DNA from: BOG-1184 sp049514575
Lineage (GTDB): Bacteria > Fibrobacterota > Chitinivibrionia > Chitinivibrionales > Chitinispirillaceae
NCBI GenBank assembly: GCA_049514575.1
Contig: JBEKUX010000005.1
Span: forward strand, 19,433 to 83,432
DNA: 64,000 nt
Reading direction: 5' to 3'
This document shows, in pieces, positions 56,427-64,000 of this stretch. Position numbers and translations under genes: made by a program. The first letter of the stretch is position 1. Each line of letters starts with the position of its first letter. Below the pieces are notes generated by a model. The model was not told where the DNA came from and searched no databases. It saw only the letters and a program-made list of their open reading frames with translations.

Positions 56427-58913
56427 TCAACCTTCGGACATCGCTTCCTGAACGGCCAGTATCATCTGATCGAATGTGAAGGGTTTGACCAGCCTTCCCC
56501 GGAATCCGAACCGGCCGGGATCGGCCAGCACCGGATCATCCGAATACCCGCTGGTTGCAATGCCTTTGACGCCGGGGTCAATTTTACAAAGTTTTCCAAT
56601 CACCGTTTTACCGCCCATGCCGCCCGGCACGGTGAGGTCAAGGATCACACAATCAAACGCCCGGGCCCCCCGGGACATCGGGGATTCCGCCTTGGCCTTT
56701 TCATACGCTTCAACGGCCGCTTCGCCGGTGGCGACAACGGTGAACGTATATCCTGCTCCCTGCAGAGTTTTTTCCCACAACTGTCGGATATATGGATCGT
56801 CGTCCATCACCAGTATCCTGCCCTGTGCCTTGTGCGGGAGGACCTGATCCGGCGGTTTTCCCGTTGCAGCACCGGGAAGCGCCGGCAGGTAAATATGGAA
56901 TGAAGATCCTTTTCCTAACTCCGAGTCTACGGTGATACAACCCCCGTGTTTTCGAACGATGGAATAGGAAGTTGCCAGCCCGAGCCCGCTTCCTTCCTGC
57001 TTTGTCGTAAAAAAAGGATCAAAAACCAAGGGCAGATGGTCTCTCGTGATGCCGCACCCCTGGTCGTGGATCGAAATCCTGACGTAATTGCCGTCGTTGA
57101 GCGGGAACGGCAGGCCATGGCCGCCCGGTATGTTTTCACCGACAACGGTTATCACGCCGCCCGTCGGCATTGCCTGGCGGGCGTTGATGACGATGTTTTC
57201 AATTACTTGACTGATCTGATTTTCGTCGATGTCGCACGGCCACAATTTCTCCAGGTCATTGAAGTTTGCCGTACAATCCGCGCCGCTGAGGGCAAAACGG
57301 ACGGTGCTTTTTATCACCGGACCGATGGCGCGTATTTTCTTGACCGGATGGCCGCCTTTTGAAAATGTCAGGATTTGCTGCGTCAGATTTTTTGCCCGCG
57401 AAAAAACACCGAGCGCCTGGTCCAGCAATTCCGCTGCTTCGCCGCCCGCCGGAATACTGAGCCTTGCGAGAGATATGTTGCCGAATAGCCCGGCAAGAAG
57501 GTTATTGAAATCATGCGCGATGCCGCCGGCCAGGACGCCGAGACTTTCAAGCTTCTGAGAGCGCTGGAGCTGCTCCTCGACGATCCGCCGCCGGTCTTCG
57601 GCCTTTTTACGTTCCTCAATCTCTTTCTGCAGAGCCGCATTGCTGCGGGACAGCTCTGCCGTTCGTTCCTTCACGCGCGATTCCAGTTCATCGTACGAAC
57701 GCTGAAGACTCTCCTGGCCCCGCTTAAGGTCGGTTATGTCAATCACGTTCTGAAGCTGGCACAACTCGTCATGGAACATGATCTGCCGGGCATAAAAAAG
57801 CCCGACACGCTCCTCCCCGGATTTGAGCCGCACGGCGGTTTCGGTCACTGAATAACCGTTTTTAAGCAGATCCCGCACCGCCTTCTCCCGTACCTCCGGC
57901 CTGATCATCACATACTCCAGGGACGATTTGCCGATAATTTCTTCGCGGCTGTAACCGGTAACGCTGACAAATGCATCATTGACTTCGACAAAACGCCCCT
58001 CCTTGACCGTCGTGATTACGCTGATAAGCGGTCCGAGATTGAATATCCGGGAGAACGTTTCCGAGCTTTCCCTGAGAAGATTTTCAGCCTGCTTGCGGTG
58101 CGTGATATCGTACCCCTGCACCTCGACGCCACAAAGCGAACCGTCGGCCGCCCGCCATGGATAGGCCACCTGCATGATCCATAAACAGGATCCTTCGTCG
58201 ATGGTGAAGGCCAGTTCGCATTCGGTTTTGGTCTCTTTCGTCATGGCCGTAGTGACGGCATCGATCATGATCCGCATCATTTCCTGATCCATCAGCGGCT
58301 GGAATATCTCGGGACCATGCCCGATGATCCCGTCGAGGGGCAGGCAGCTCCACGATAAAAACCGTTTATTTACAAAAACAAATTTCCCGTCGCGGCCGAT
58401 CCGGGCGATGCTGATGGGCGATTGTTCCACAAGGGAACGGTAGAGGGTTTCACTTTCGGCAAGCGCCTGTTCGTATTTTTTACGTATTGAAATGTCGCGC
58501 AGTATGCCCAGGATCTTTACCGGGGCGCCGGCAATGAGCCTCGCCGTAACCGAGCAGGGAACCGGCGTTCCGTCCTTGTCGGTAAGGGTGATCTCATAAT
58601 CGGTCACCTTTCCTTCGGCCTTTATTCTGTCAATAAAGACCCGCCGTTCCGCGGGATTTGCGTAGAGTTTATCAAGCGAGGCGCCAATGAGCTCTTCGCG
58701 GGTATACTTCGAGGTTGTTTCAATCGAAGGACTGAGTTCCAGAATAATGCCGTCAAGACTTGTTTCGTAATACACGTCCTGGATGTTTTCAAAAACCGAC
58801 CGGTACAGCGATCCGTTGGCTTTTAACTTTTCCTCATCTTTATTCATGTCTGCTTTCACGCGTATCCGAAGAAGGTTCCAGATAAATCTCAGAAACAATT
58901 CCATCAGCATCAT
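56427..58913 (-). CDS. hybrid sensor histidine kinase with PAS domains and C-terminal receiver
   Basis: This 828-residue protein has three PAS domains (about 40-150, 160-280, 290-400) and a coiled coil (about 405-450, ESRVKERTAELSRSN). A HisKA-type domain has the phospho-acceptor in GGIAHDFNNLLAG (about 470). The ATPase (about 560-680) has VIENIVINARQAMP, IHDQGCGI and GSGLGLATS. The receiver (about 705-825) has RILVMDDDPYIR and the acceptor Asp in CVILDLTVPGGMGG. A short hydrophobic N-terminus may be a membrane anchor; the start is uncertain, as the ATG at 58913 directly follows the upstream stop codon without a clear ribosome binding site. No separate regulator gene is adjacent. Confidence 0.92.
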   Translation of the reverse strand: MMLMELFLRFIWNLLRIRVKADMNKDEEKLKANGSLYRSVFENIQDVYYETSLDGIILELSPSIETTSKYTREELIGASLDKLYANPAERRVFIDRIKAEGKVTDYEITLTDKDGTPVPCSVTARLIAGAPVKILGILRDISIRKKYEQALAESETLYRSLVEQSPISIARIGRDGKFVFVNKRFLSWSCLPLDGIIGHGPEIFQPLMDQEMMRIMIDAVTTAMTKETKTECELAFTIDEGSCLWIMQVAYPWRAADGSLCGVEVQGYDITHRKQAENLLRESSETFSRIFNLGPLISVITTVKEGRFVEVNDAFVSVTGYSREEIIGKSSLEYVMIRPEVREKAVRDLLKNGYSVTETAVRLKSGEERVGLFYARQIMFHDELCQLQNVIDITDLKRGQESLQRSYDELESRVKERTAELSRSNAALQKEIEERKKAEDRRRIVEEQLQRSQKLESLGVLAGGIAHDFNNLLAGLFGNISLARLSIPAGGEAAELLDQALGVFSRAKNLTQQILTFSKGGHPVKKIRAIGPVIKSTVRFALSGADCTANFNDLEKLWPCDIDENQISQVIENIVINARQAMPTGGVITVVGENIPGGHGLPFPLNDGNYVRISIHDQGCGITRDHLPLVFDPFFTTKQEGSGLGLATSYSIVRKHGGCITVDSELGKGSSFHIYLPALPGAATGKPPDQVLPHKAQGRILVMDDDPYIRQLWEKTLQGAGYTFTVVATGEAAVEAYEKAKAESPMSRGARAFDCVILDLTVPGGMGGKTVIGKLCKIDPGVKGIATSGYSDDPVLADPGRFGFRGRLVKPFTFDQMILAVQEAMSEG

Positions 58914-59825
58914 TCACGGCGTTACGATATACTCCTGAAATCCAAAGCGCGCCAGCGATCCGTTGATCGCCGTAGTGTATTGATAGCTGTTATACCGCTT
59001 GGCAGCGTCATACGAACCCTTTATATTTCCCAGATACCAGCCCGAACCGAAAAAGAAACACGCTGTCCCGATCCCATATTGCTTTTTCGAAAAAGCATCA
59101 TAGAGCGCCCATCCCAATATTCCGTTGATCATAAGCGATACAATCCCCGTCGATTCTCGCCTGCAATAACAATATCCGGCGCCCGGCACGATTGACGATA
59201 AAACGCCCGAAAGGAGGGGGCTTTTTTTCCGCATCAAGGAAATTTTCTGAATAGCAATGCGCATGCTGTCGAGTGCGCTGTGAATAAGCGGGCAATCCTT
59301 TCCGGATCCGAGCTTTTGTATCGCAGTATTCCAGTCAAACAGGCGCGCATACGAAATTCCCAAAAGCAGCCGGGAATCAGCGCACACCGTGCCGGCCAAA
59401 GGAGTCGCGGAAACGTTCAACTCGGCAATCGCTTTTGAGTATTCCCCGAGCTTATAGCGGCTCATTGCCCGCATAAAAGCAAGTTCCGAACTGATCACCG
59501 GATCTTTCTGCGTAATGATAAAATACGAATCCAGGAAATGAATGCACCCGGAATAATCTTCACCCTTGAAATAGCACAGGCTGATCTTCTTTACTATTGA
59601 CGGAATGGCCGCCGAATCGGAAAGCGCATGCAGACAGCGCAGGTACTCCGTCGTTGCGCGATAATATTCTCCCGTTGAAAAAAGGTGATCGGCAAAACTT
59701 GTATCCACGATCGCTGCGTTTACCCCACCGGATGAAGGACGTACGCAAAGAGCAATGACTAACGAAAGGGATAAAATCATCCTCTGCGTTTTGAACGTAA
59801 GTATCAGTGGACCGGATCGTGCCAT
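58914..59825 (-). CDS. TPR-like envelope protein, yidD neighbour
   Basis: This 303-residue protein has a signal sequence, TPR-like helices (about 40-185) and two or three C-terminal hydrophobic segments (about 205-270). LSGVLSSIVPGAGYCY and GYLGN-like WYLGNIKGSYDAAKRYN resemble proteins often encoded beside yidD. It overlaps yidD by 22 bases, so they are probably translated together. It may act in envelope biogenesis, but no function is known to me. The start could also be an ATG 15 codons later. Confidence 0.66.
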   Translation of the reverse strand: MARSGPLILTFKTQRMILSLSLVIALCVRPSSGGVNAAIVDTSFADHLFSTGEYYRATTEYLRCLHALSDSAAIPSIVKKISLCYFKGEDYSGCIHFLDSYFIITQKDPVISSELAFMRAMSRYKLGEYSKAIAELNVSATPLAGTVCADSRLLLGISYARLFDWNTAIQKLGSGKDCPLIHSALDSMRIAIQKISLMRKKSPLLSGVLSSIVPGAGYCYCRRESTGIVSLMINGILGWALYDAFSKKQYGIGTACFFFGSGWYLGNIKGSYDAAKRYNSYQYTTAINGSLARFGFQEYIVTP

Positions 59826-60175
59826 TTTGTGGTATTATCTATTGTGTCAATTGGATATAAATAGAGATCTCGCCCGCATTGCATAATACGTTCGAAAATC
59901 ATCGGATATGCCCGGACGATACCGTAACGCCCAAGCGCAATTTTGGCATATTGCGAACAGGATGGATACATCGGACACAGATTGCCGCCTTTTACCGGCG
60001 AGATGAATTTCTGATACACGTCGATAAACTCGTTGTGCCCCGAACCGTAGCGCTCGATTGCTGCGAGAGTATCGCTTCGCTGCGGAGGCCCCTTCATCCG
60101 GTCTCCCGCCTGCAGTATGCGGAAGCAGATGAGAAGAATTGCCGCCACAATAAATAGTTTGTTCGTAGAAATCAT
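59804..60175 (-). CDS. yidD: membrane protein insertion efficiency factor
   Basis: YidD is a small protein that helps insert membrane proteins with YidC. The 123-residue protein has an N-terminal hydrophobic helix (about 5-22), unlike many short YidD proteins. The family core follows: YQKFISPVKGG, LCPMYPSCSQYAK and RIMQCGRDLY. It is not beside rpmH, rnpA or yidC here, which is the classic location. The ATG at 60175 is chosen over a TTG nine bases earlier. It overlaps the next gene by 22 bases. Confidence 0.88.
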   Translation of the reverse strand: MISTNKLFIVAAILLICFRILQAGDRMKGPPQRSDTLAAIERYGSGHNEFIDVYQKFISPVKGGNLCPMYPSCSQYAKIALGRYGIVRAYPMIFERIMQCGRDLYLYPIDTIDNTTKWHDPVH

Positions 60176-60316
60176 TGGATCCAAGCACCAGACCAGACCA
60201 TAGCACCTTTATTTTCAGCGACGACGCAGGTATCCGGAATTCATGGATCGGATTTCCGGATAGTGAATGCAGGCGTTTCCACGATCATTGAATTATTGGT
60301 CATTACTCCCGGATAA

Positions 60317-60919
60317 TCATTGGTTTTCCTGTACATCATCATTATAAGCGTGTACGGCTTTATCCAGTTTTCGTTCAAGCGAAGAGTATTGAACGAATCC
60401 GATTCCCCCGAAAACAACCCCTATGGTAACCGGGGGTAACCAGAAGATAGTTGTTGTAGTATATCCATTATCCTCTCTGGAGAGTTCCACATAGGGAATG
60501 GTGACCGCCGTAACAAGCGCGGCTACACCGGCCACGATCATCCATATGGTGCCTGCGCGTCTCGCTCTATAGGCATCGTGTACCAGCTGTATCGATCGCG
60601 TATCACTTCCCATGGCCTTGATAAGGTTTCCCCCTTTGTCGCCGACAAGAAGGGTCTCCCCATTCAATGTAAATTCACTGTTGGAAAGAAGCGTCAGCAT
60701 ATCCTTGTTATGATAATAACGGGGGGAAAAGGAGATATTGCTTTTTTGCGCACTTTTCGTGACAACAGATGCAACCGAATCGTTTGTTTTTACCGAAACA
60801 GGGTTCGTATCCGGCCATTTGATATTATTGCTTTGTATCGAAGTGCTGTCGTGAGAAAAACAAATGGTAGACAGGCAGCACAGGACGATAATCGACCACG
60901 TCGTTCGATAATGGAGCAT
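60317..60919 (-). CDS. exported membrane protein of unknown function
   Basis: This 200-residue protein has a signal sequence (about 1-22) and two transmembrane helices (about 125-145 and 160-180). The periplasmic part (about 25-120) is Ser/Asn-rich, with LLVGDKGGNLIKAMGSD. The C-terminus is charged. AAGG lies eight bases before the ATG. I do not recognise the family. Confidence 0.62.
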   Translation of the reverse strand: MLHYRTTWSIIVLCCLSTICFSHDSTSIQSNNIKWPDTNPVSVKTNDSVASVVTKSAQKSNISFSPRYYHNKDMLTLLSNSEFTLNGETLLVGDKGGNLIKAMGSDTRSIQLVHDAYRARRAGTIWMIVAGVAALVTAVTIPYVELSREDNGYTTTTIFWLPPVTIGVVFGGIGFVQYSSLERKLDKAVHAYNDDVQENQ

Positions 60920-61015
60920 AGCGGCGCCTTTAATTAAATGGTCATGTTATTATTCGTTTTGGCAAACAGGGAACAGCGATTCTCTGCCTGCCCCTGGTGC
61001 AAAAAACGGTTTTTT

Positions 61016-61702
61016 TTATTGCATCGGCTGCGTTGATAAAAATTTGGCCATTTCGGTTATTAACTCTTTGCAGCTCTCACCGATAGCGATCCCCATCGAA
61101 TTTTCCGCGTTTTTTTCGGTTTTAGCATAAATGTCGCGTTGAATAATCTGTTTGGAAATCGAATGCAGCCAAATCTCCTTTTTGTCCTTGATAAGCTTGC
61201 CGGTCACGAGGACATCGGTCGTTGCAGTCACATCTATTGACGAAGCAATTGCAGCACCGATGATCCCTCCGATACATGCCTGCGTTTGCTGCGCTTTTCC
61301 CTCATCAAGCGTTACATGAAATTTGTCCAGCGTCGAAACGAAACTGTAGCCGGAATCAGACGCTTGTTTGGCATCCGCTACCGGGGAAAACAAACGGCTG
61401 TTGATTATTGATCGTTTCATGGTACTGTCGAATTCCGCAATAAGCGTATCCCGGTAATTTTTATCCCCCAGGTGCATTACTCCGGCTTTCCCACCCGTAC
61501 AGATGCTTTCCTGTTTTCCGGTTTTATCAATCGCATCTCTCGCGTCAACCATCGAAACATAGGCTGCGGCCCCGTACGGTTTTCCCACGCTGAAATCGAG
61601 ACTGTTCAACTGAGGAATAACCGTGAATTTCCGGGTACAACCGGAGAATGCAAGCATAGCAACAACGACAGACACATACAGAACCAGACACTTTCTGTTC
61701 AT
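61016..61702 (-). CDS. predicted lipoprotein of unknown function
   Basis: This 228-residue protein starts at an ATG with AAGGAGGT upstream. The lipobox is FSGC (cysteine at about residue 22). The mature part is mixed alpha/beta, with QACIGGIIGAAIASSIDVTATTDVLVTGKLI in the middle. The pattern recalls small outer-membrane lipoproteins that assist transport or assembly (for example LptE- or YajG-like folds), but I cannot assign a family. Confidence 0.7.
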   Translation of the reverse strand: MNRKCLVLYVSVVVAMLAFSGCTRKFTVIPQLNSLDFSVGKPYGAAAYVSMVDARDAIDKTGKQESICTGGKAGVMHLGDKNYRDTLIAEFDSTMKRSIINSRLFSPVADAKQASDSGYSFVSTLDKFHVTLDEGKAQQTQACIGGIIGAAIASSIDVTATTDVLVTGKLIKDKKEIWLHSISKQIIQRDIYAKTEKNAENSMGIAIGESCKELITEMAKFLSTQPMQ

Positions 61703-61915
61703 CGAGGACCTCCTTTTCAGCGGTTTAAGATAAATGATTGCATTAAAAGCACACTGCCGCAGTCGCTACACCCGTCAATTGATTATGGCGAGCGAGACCA
61801 CCTAGAAGAAAATACTCAATTGGAACCGCGTTTCCAAGCGCGTACGGTAAAAAAGACTGCTGCCGGTTTTGAAAGTTCTTCCGGAAAGTATGATTTCTAT
61901 GGGTAGTCAGGAAAA

Positions 61916-61972
61916 TGCCGCAGCTCGGAATCGAACTGAGATGGTATTGCCACCGCTGGATTTTAAGTCTAT
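61916..61972 (-). pseudogene. 3' fragment of a tRNA-Leu (TAA) gene, putative attachment site
   Basis: The minus strand ends ACTTAAAATCCAGC, then GGTGGCAATACC, then a T-arm CTCAGTTCGATTCCGAG and acceptor CTGCGGCA. That is the anticodon loop with TAA, a long variable arm, the T-arm and the 3' acceptor strand. The 5' half (D-arm and 5' acceptor) is missing. The break in the anticodon stem is where tyrosine integrases often cross over. It is the left member of a pair with 63624-63687. Confidence 0.75.
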
Positions 61973-62058
61973 CTTATACTGATACTGATTTGCGTTCGAG
62001 TTGACGCAATAATAACTCGGCGTTCATAAAATCGGAGCACCTGGCGAATAGAGAAGGA

Positions 62059-62943
62059 TCATAATCCTGGTTTGTTGATGATGACCTTATTGGGCCCGAG
62101 AGACCTGGCCTGGGAAAGCGCGTTTTCGACACTTTTCACGAGGCTTTCCTTAGTCTTGGTCTCCGGACTAAAACCAGAGATACCGATGCATACATTTATC
62201 TCCACACGTTTCTCTCCCTTGGAGGACGTTTGAGAAGACTCTTCGGGAATGTGAAGAGTTTCTGCTATTGCTTTCTGCATCCGTTCAGCAAATACCGACA
62301 TTGATGAAACCGGGGTATTGGTTGCGACCACCATGATTTCAGCCTCACCGTAACGTGCGGTAATATCGGTGATGCGGACGTTGTTCAGTGCCAATTTTGC
62401 GAAATTGCACAGGAGCTGGTCTCTGGTTCTTTTCCCATATGTTTCGCTGATTTGACGGATATTGTCTAGACTCAGGAGGGCAAGGGACAGCGGCAGATTG
62501 TACCTTTGCGACCTGTGGATCTCCTGGTTAAGCCGGGAATCGAGATAGCGCCGGTTGTAGATGCCCATCATAGAATCGATGATATCTTCAAATTGTGCTA
62601 CAGGAGAGGGGGTGAAGTAAACATCCAAATTCAATAGGAAGTTGATTATCAGATAAACGATGCCTGCGCATAGGAAAAAAACCATCGGCACGAGATAAAA
62701 ACCGATGATCTTCTGAGCATCCGTCAATCCGGTCATCCAATTGGCGATGGCACTGCTTATGTAGAAAATGCTCAAAAGGCCTAACAGAATCCCTCCTATC
62801 GACCAGTTCCGGCGCACATTTCCTTTGGAAAGTCGGCAAATGATCCTGTTGATGGCAACAAGGGCTGCAATCAGAATAAACGCGCCGCCAGCCTTGAACC
62901 CGATGGAGAAAAGGTTGTTCCAATGTCCTACAAAATGTTCCAT
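62059..62943 (-). CDS. membrane GGDEF-like protein with degenerate active site
   Basis: This 294-residue protein has three or four hydrophobic helices (about 8-115) and a GGDEF-fold C-terminal domain (about 130-290). The signature RYGGDEF is replaced by RYGEAEIMVV, and the metal-binding IDHFKxIND-type stretch reads LDNIRQISETYGKRTRD. It is unlikely to make cyclic di-GMP and may act as a binding or structural protein. GGAGG precedes the ATG. It lies between two tRNA-Leu fragments. Confidence 0.76.
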   Translation of the reverse strand: MEHFVGHWNNLFSIGFKAGGAFILIAALVAINRIICRLSKGNVRRNWSIGGILLGLLSIFYISSAIANWMTGLTDAQKIIGFYLVPMVFFLCAGIVYLIINFLLNLDVYFTPSPVAQFEDIIDSMMGIYNRRYLDSRLNQEIHRSQRYNLPLSLALLSLDNIRQISETYGKRTRDQLLCNFAKLALNNVRITDITARYGEAEIMVVATNTPVSSMSVFAERMQKAIAETLHIPEESSQTSSKGEKRVEINVCIGISGFSPETKTKESLVKSVENALSQARSLGPNKVIINKPGL

Positions 62944-63178
62944 TGAACGCCTCCGCTGTAGTTACTTTTTATCATTATACTAATTATCCAATACCATGGA
63001 GAAAATTTCAACGTATTTTTCCGTGCTTCTTATAGAATAATTCCATACGTCATGCCGTCCTGAAATATTGGCGCTTCAATACTTGTTGATTCATCTATTT
63101 TTTAAATGGTATAATTACTATAAGGGGTGAATACTGAGAACCATACACAACTCATCAAACCATCCAGGGGGGCTCTGC

Positions 63179-63604
63179 GTGTTTCACATGAGTCGTAAGG
63201 AAAAGGGATTCACCCTTGTAGAAGTGATCGTGGTGGCCGTCATTGTCGCGACTCTGTCCGCGTTCGCGATCCCGTTGTACATGGGATATGTCAAGGACTC
63301 GAGAATCAATGTCGGAAATGGTATCGCCGGCACGATTTCTACCGCCGCCGCCGCAAGCACCCAGGAGAAAATTGTTTTCGACGTGGTAAACGGACCATCT
63401 CCCCCGGAACCGGCCGCTCCTTTGAGCATCAATTTTAAAAGCTTTTACGACGCGAACGTCCCCAATACCATTATCATACCGGGCGGTTATACGTTGGTCT
63501 GGTCAGACCCTAATCCGGGCACGGGCACGGGAACAGGAACGGTTTTGGTGTATTTCACCGACTATGGGCCTTCGACCGCCAAGACTTTTACCTACAAACA
63601 GTAG
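63179..63604 (+). CDS. type IV pilin-like protein
   Basis: This 141-residue protein has a short leader and the prepilin site KEKG/FTLVEV at residues 10-11, with Glu at mature position 5. A hydrophobic helix follows (about 12-35), then a small domain with a Gly-Thr repeat (PGTGTGTGTV). The start is a GTG at 63179, six bases after AGGGGGG; an ATG three codons on is less well placed. The N-terminal 35 residues are closely related to the pilin at 33366. No pilus assembly genes are in view. Confidence 0.85.
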   Translation: MFHMSRKEKGFTLVEVIVVAVIVATLSAFAIPLYMGYVKDSRINVGNGIAGTISTAAAASTQEKIVFDVVNGPSPPEPAAPLSINFKSFYDANVPNTIIIPGGYTLVWSDPNPGTGTGTGTVLVYFTDYGPSTAKTFTYKQ

Positions 63605-63623
63605 CATCGGGGGAAAAACAAAA

Positions 63624-63687
63624 TGCCGAAGCTCGGAATCGAACCGAGATGGTATTGCTACCGCTGGATTTTGAGTCCAATTTCGGC
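63624..63687 (-). pseudogene. D-arm-less tRNA-Leu (CAA)-like element, putative attachment site
   Basis: On the minus strand, the anticodon region TTGGA-CTCAAAA-TCCAG gives CAA. It is followed by the variable arm GGTA-GCAA-TACC, the T-arm CTCGG-TTCGATT-CCGAG and acceptor CTTCGGC plus A. Immediately before the anticodon stem there is GCCGAA, which pairs with TTCGGC, so acceptor, anticodon, variable and T arms form but the D-arm is absent. It ends about 20 bases from the integrase stop codon and probably is an attachment-site scar. Confidence 0.7.
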
Positions 63688-63707
63688 CTCTTGCAACCAT
63701 TTTAAGA

Positions 63708-64000
63708 TCAAGAGGTTGCACAACCACGACCCTCAAGTGGACACGTAAAAGTGGACACTTTTTTACTAAAATTGAGCGATTGAGCCGCCAGCATTTCATT
63801 GCGCCCGAAGTATACCTTGCTCATGTCAGTTGCATGGCCTGATACCTGCATGACGATATGAGGGGCGTTCCCGGCAAGCAGTAAATCAGTGTAAGCAACG
63901 CGGCGCTGGTCATGGAATCTATAATTTTCTATGCCAGCACTCGCACAACACTTTTGCCAGCTTCCCCGAAAGTCCCCTATCGGTAGATATTGCCCTTGCT
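63708..64000 (-). CDS. tyrosine recombinase/integrase, C-terminal part (partial)
   Basis: The frame is open from the right edge to a TGA at 63708-63710 (96 codons plus stop visible). It has the tyrosine recombinase motifs: second catalytic Arg region FHDQRR, VSGHATDM (the conserved His) and the catalytic Tyr in SKVYFGR, in the expected order and spacing. The protein continues outside the window. A near-tandem repeat AAGTGGACAC (63735 and 63749) lies in the last codons. The gene ends beside the tRNA-Leu-like element, the classic arrangement of an integrase and its attachment site. Confidence 0.84.
   Translation of the reverse strand, partial: QGQYLPIGDFRGSWQKCCASAGIENYRFHDQRRVAYTDLLLAGNAPHIVMQVSGHATDMSKVYFGRNEMLAAQSLNFSKKVSTFTCPLEGRGCATS

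Noticed and set aside
63735..63758. Direct repeat AAGTGGACAC x2 as integrase arm sites
   Set aside because: It lies within the integrase coding region and only two copies are visible; not enough to call binding sites.

Overview
The window looks like chromosomal DNA of a free-living, polysaccharide-degrading bacterium of the Fibrobacterota (Chitinivibrionia-like) or a close relative. Three things point there. Two genes belong to the TIGR02147/DUF4423 regulator family that is expanded in Fibrobacter. There are lipoproteins of the DUF2341 plus LamG type and a Fibrobacter-style FGE-domain lipoprotein. Seven secreted glycoside hydrolases end in a related C-terminal sorting-like tail. Base composition is moderate, and start codons are usually preceded by strong GGAGG-type ribosome binding sites. 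The taxonomic call is an inference from gene content.

Layout: 1-524 is the N-terminal part of rsmA, running off the left edge. 583-1005 is a small secreted protein, followed directly by a degenerate 5S rRNA copy and a piece of 23S-5S spacer (1007-1265). 1267-24485 is a continuous minus-strand carbohydrate region. It holds two GH43 enzymes, GH54, GH2, GH39, a GH141-like beta-helix enzyme and a GH29 fucosidase, plus two regulator-lipoprotein gene pairs that head two gene sets. A coupled pair of membrane glycosylation genes (a DPM1-like GT2 and a GT-C/TPR protein) lies inside it. A second rRNA-operon fragment (terminator plus 5S edge) lies at 24743-24795, so rrn-derived pieces bound the carbohydrate region on both sides. 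24944-27343 is a secreted haem/PD40/TPR protein.

27569-32887 is one complete rRNA operon on the minus strand (promoter, 16S, tRNA-Ile, tRNA-Ala, 23S, 5S, terminator) with recognisable processing stems. 33366-42389 is mixed: a type IV pilin with an unusual leader, an FGE-like lipoprotein, tRNA-Arg, a second GT-C/TPR protein, a Rid/chorismatase-like protein, a GGDEF protein, a YIP1-like protein and a CapA-like protein. 42437-51495 is housekeeping: fhs, argC-argB-argD-argG, a REC-like/ATPase/cNMP sensor protein, ispD and tag. 51508-61702 carries small lipoproteins, an RNase D-like exonuclease, a DUF3795 protein, a HtrA-type protease, a hybrid PAS histidine kinase, and yidD with its TPR partner.

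The right end (61916-64000) carries two 3' fragments of tRNA-Leu genes, a degenerate GGDEF protein, a second type IV pilin, and the C-terminus of a tyrosine recombinase running off the edge. It looks like an integrated-element boundary.

The most interesting candidate system is the repeated pair of a TIGR02147 regulator overlapping a CNA-B/DUF2341/LamG lipoprotein, each pair heading a run of secreted glycoside hydrolases. It could be a surface-sensing and regulation module for glycan-use loci. That function is inference. No CRISPR array or transposase gene was seen.
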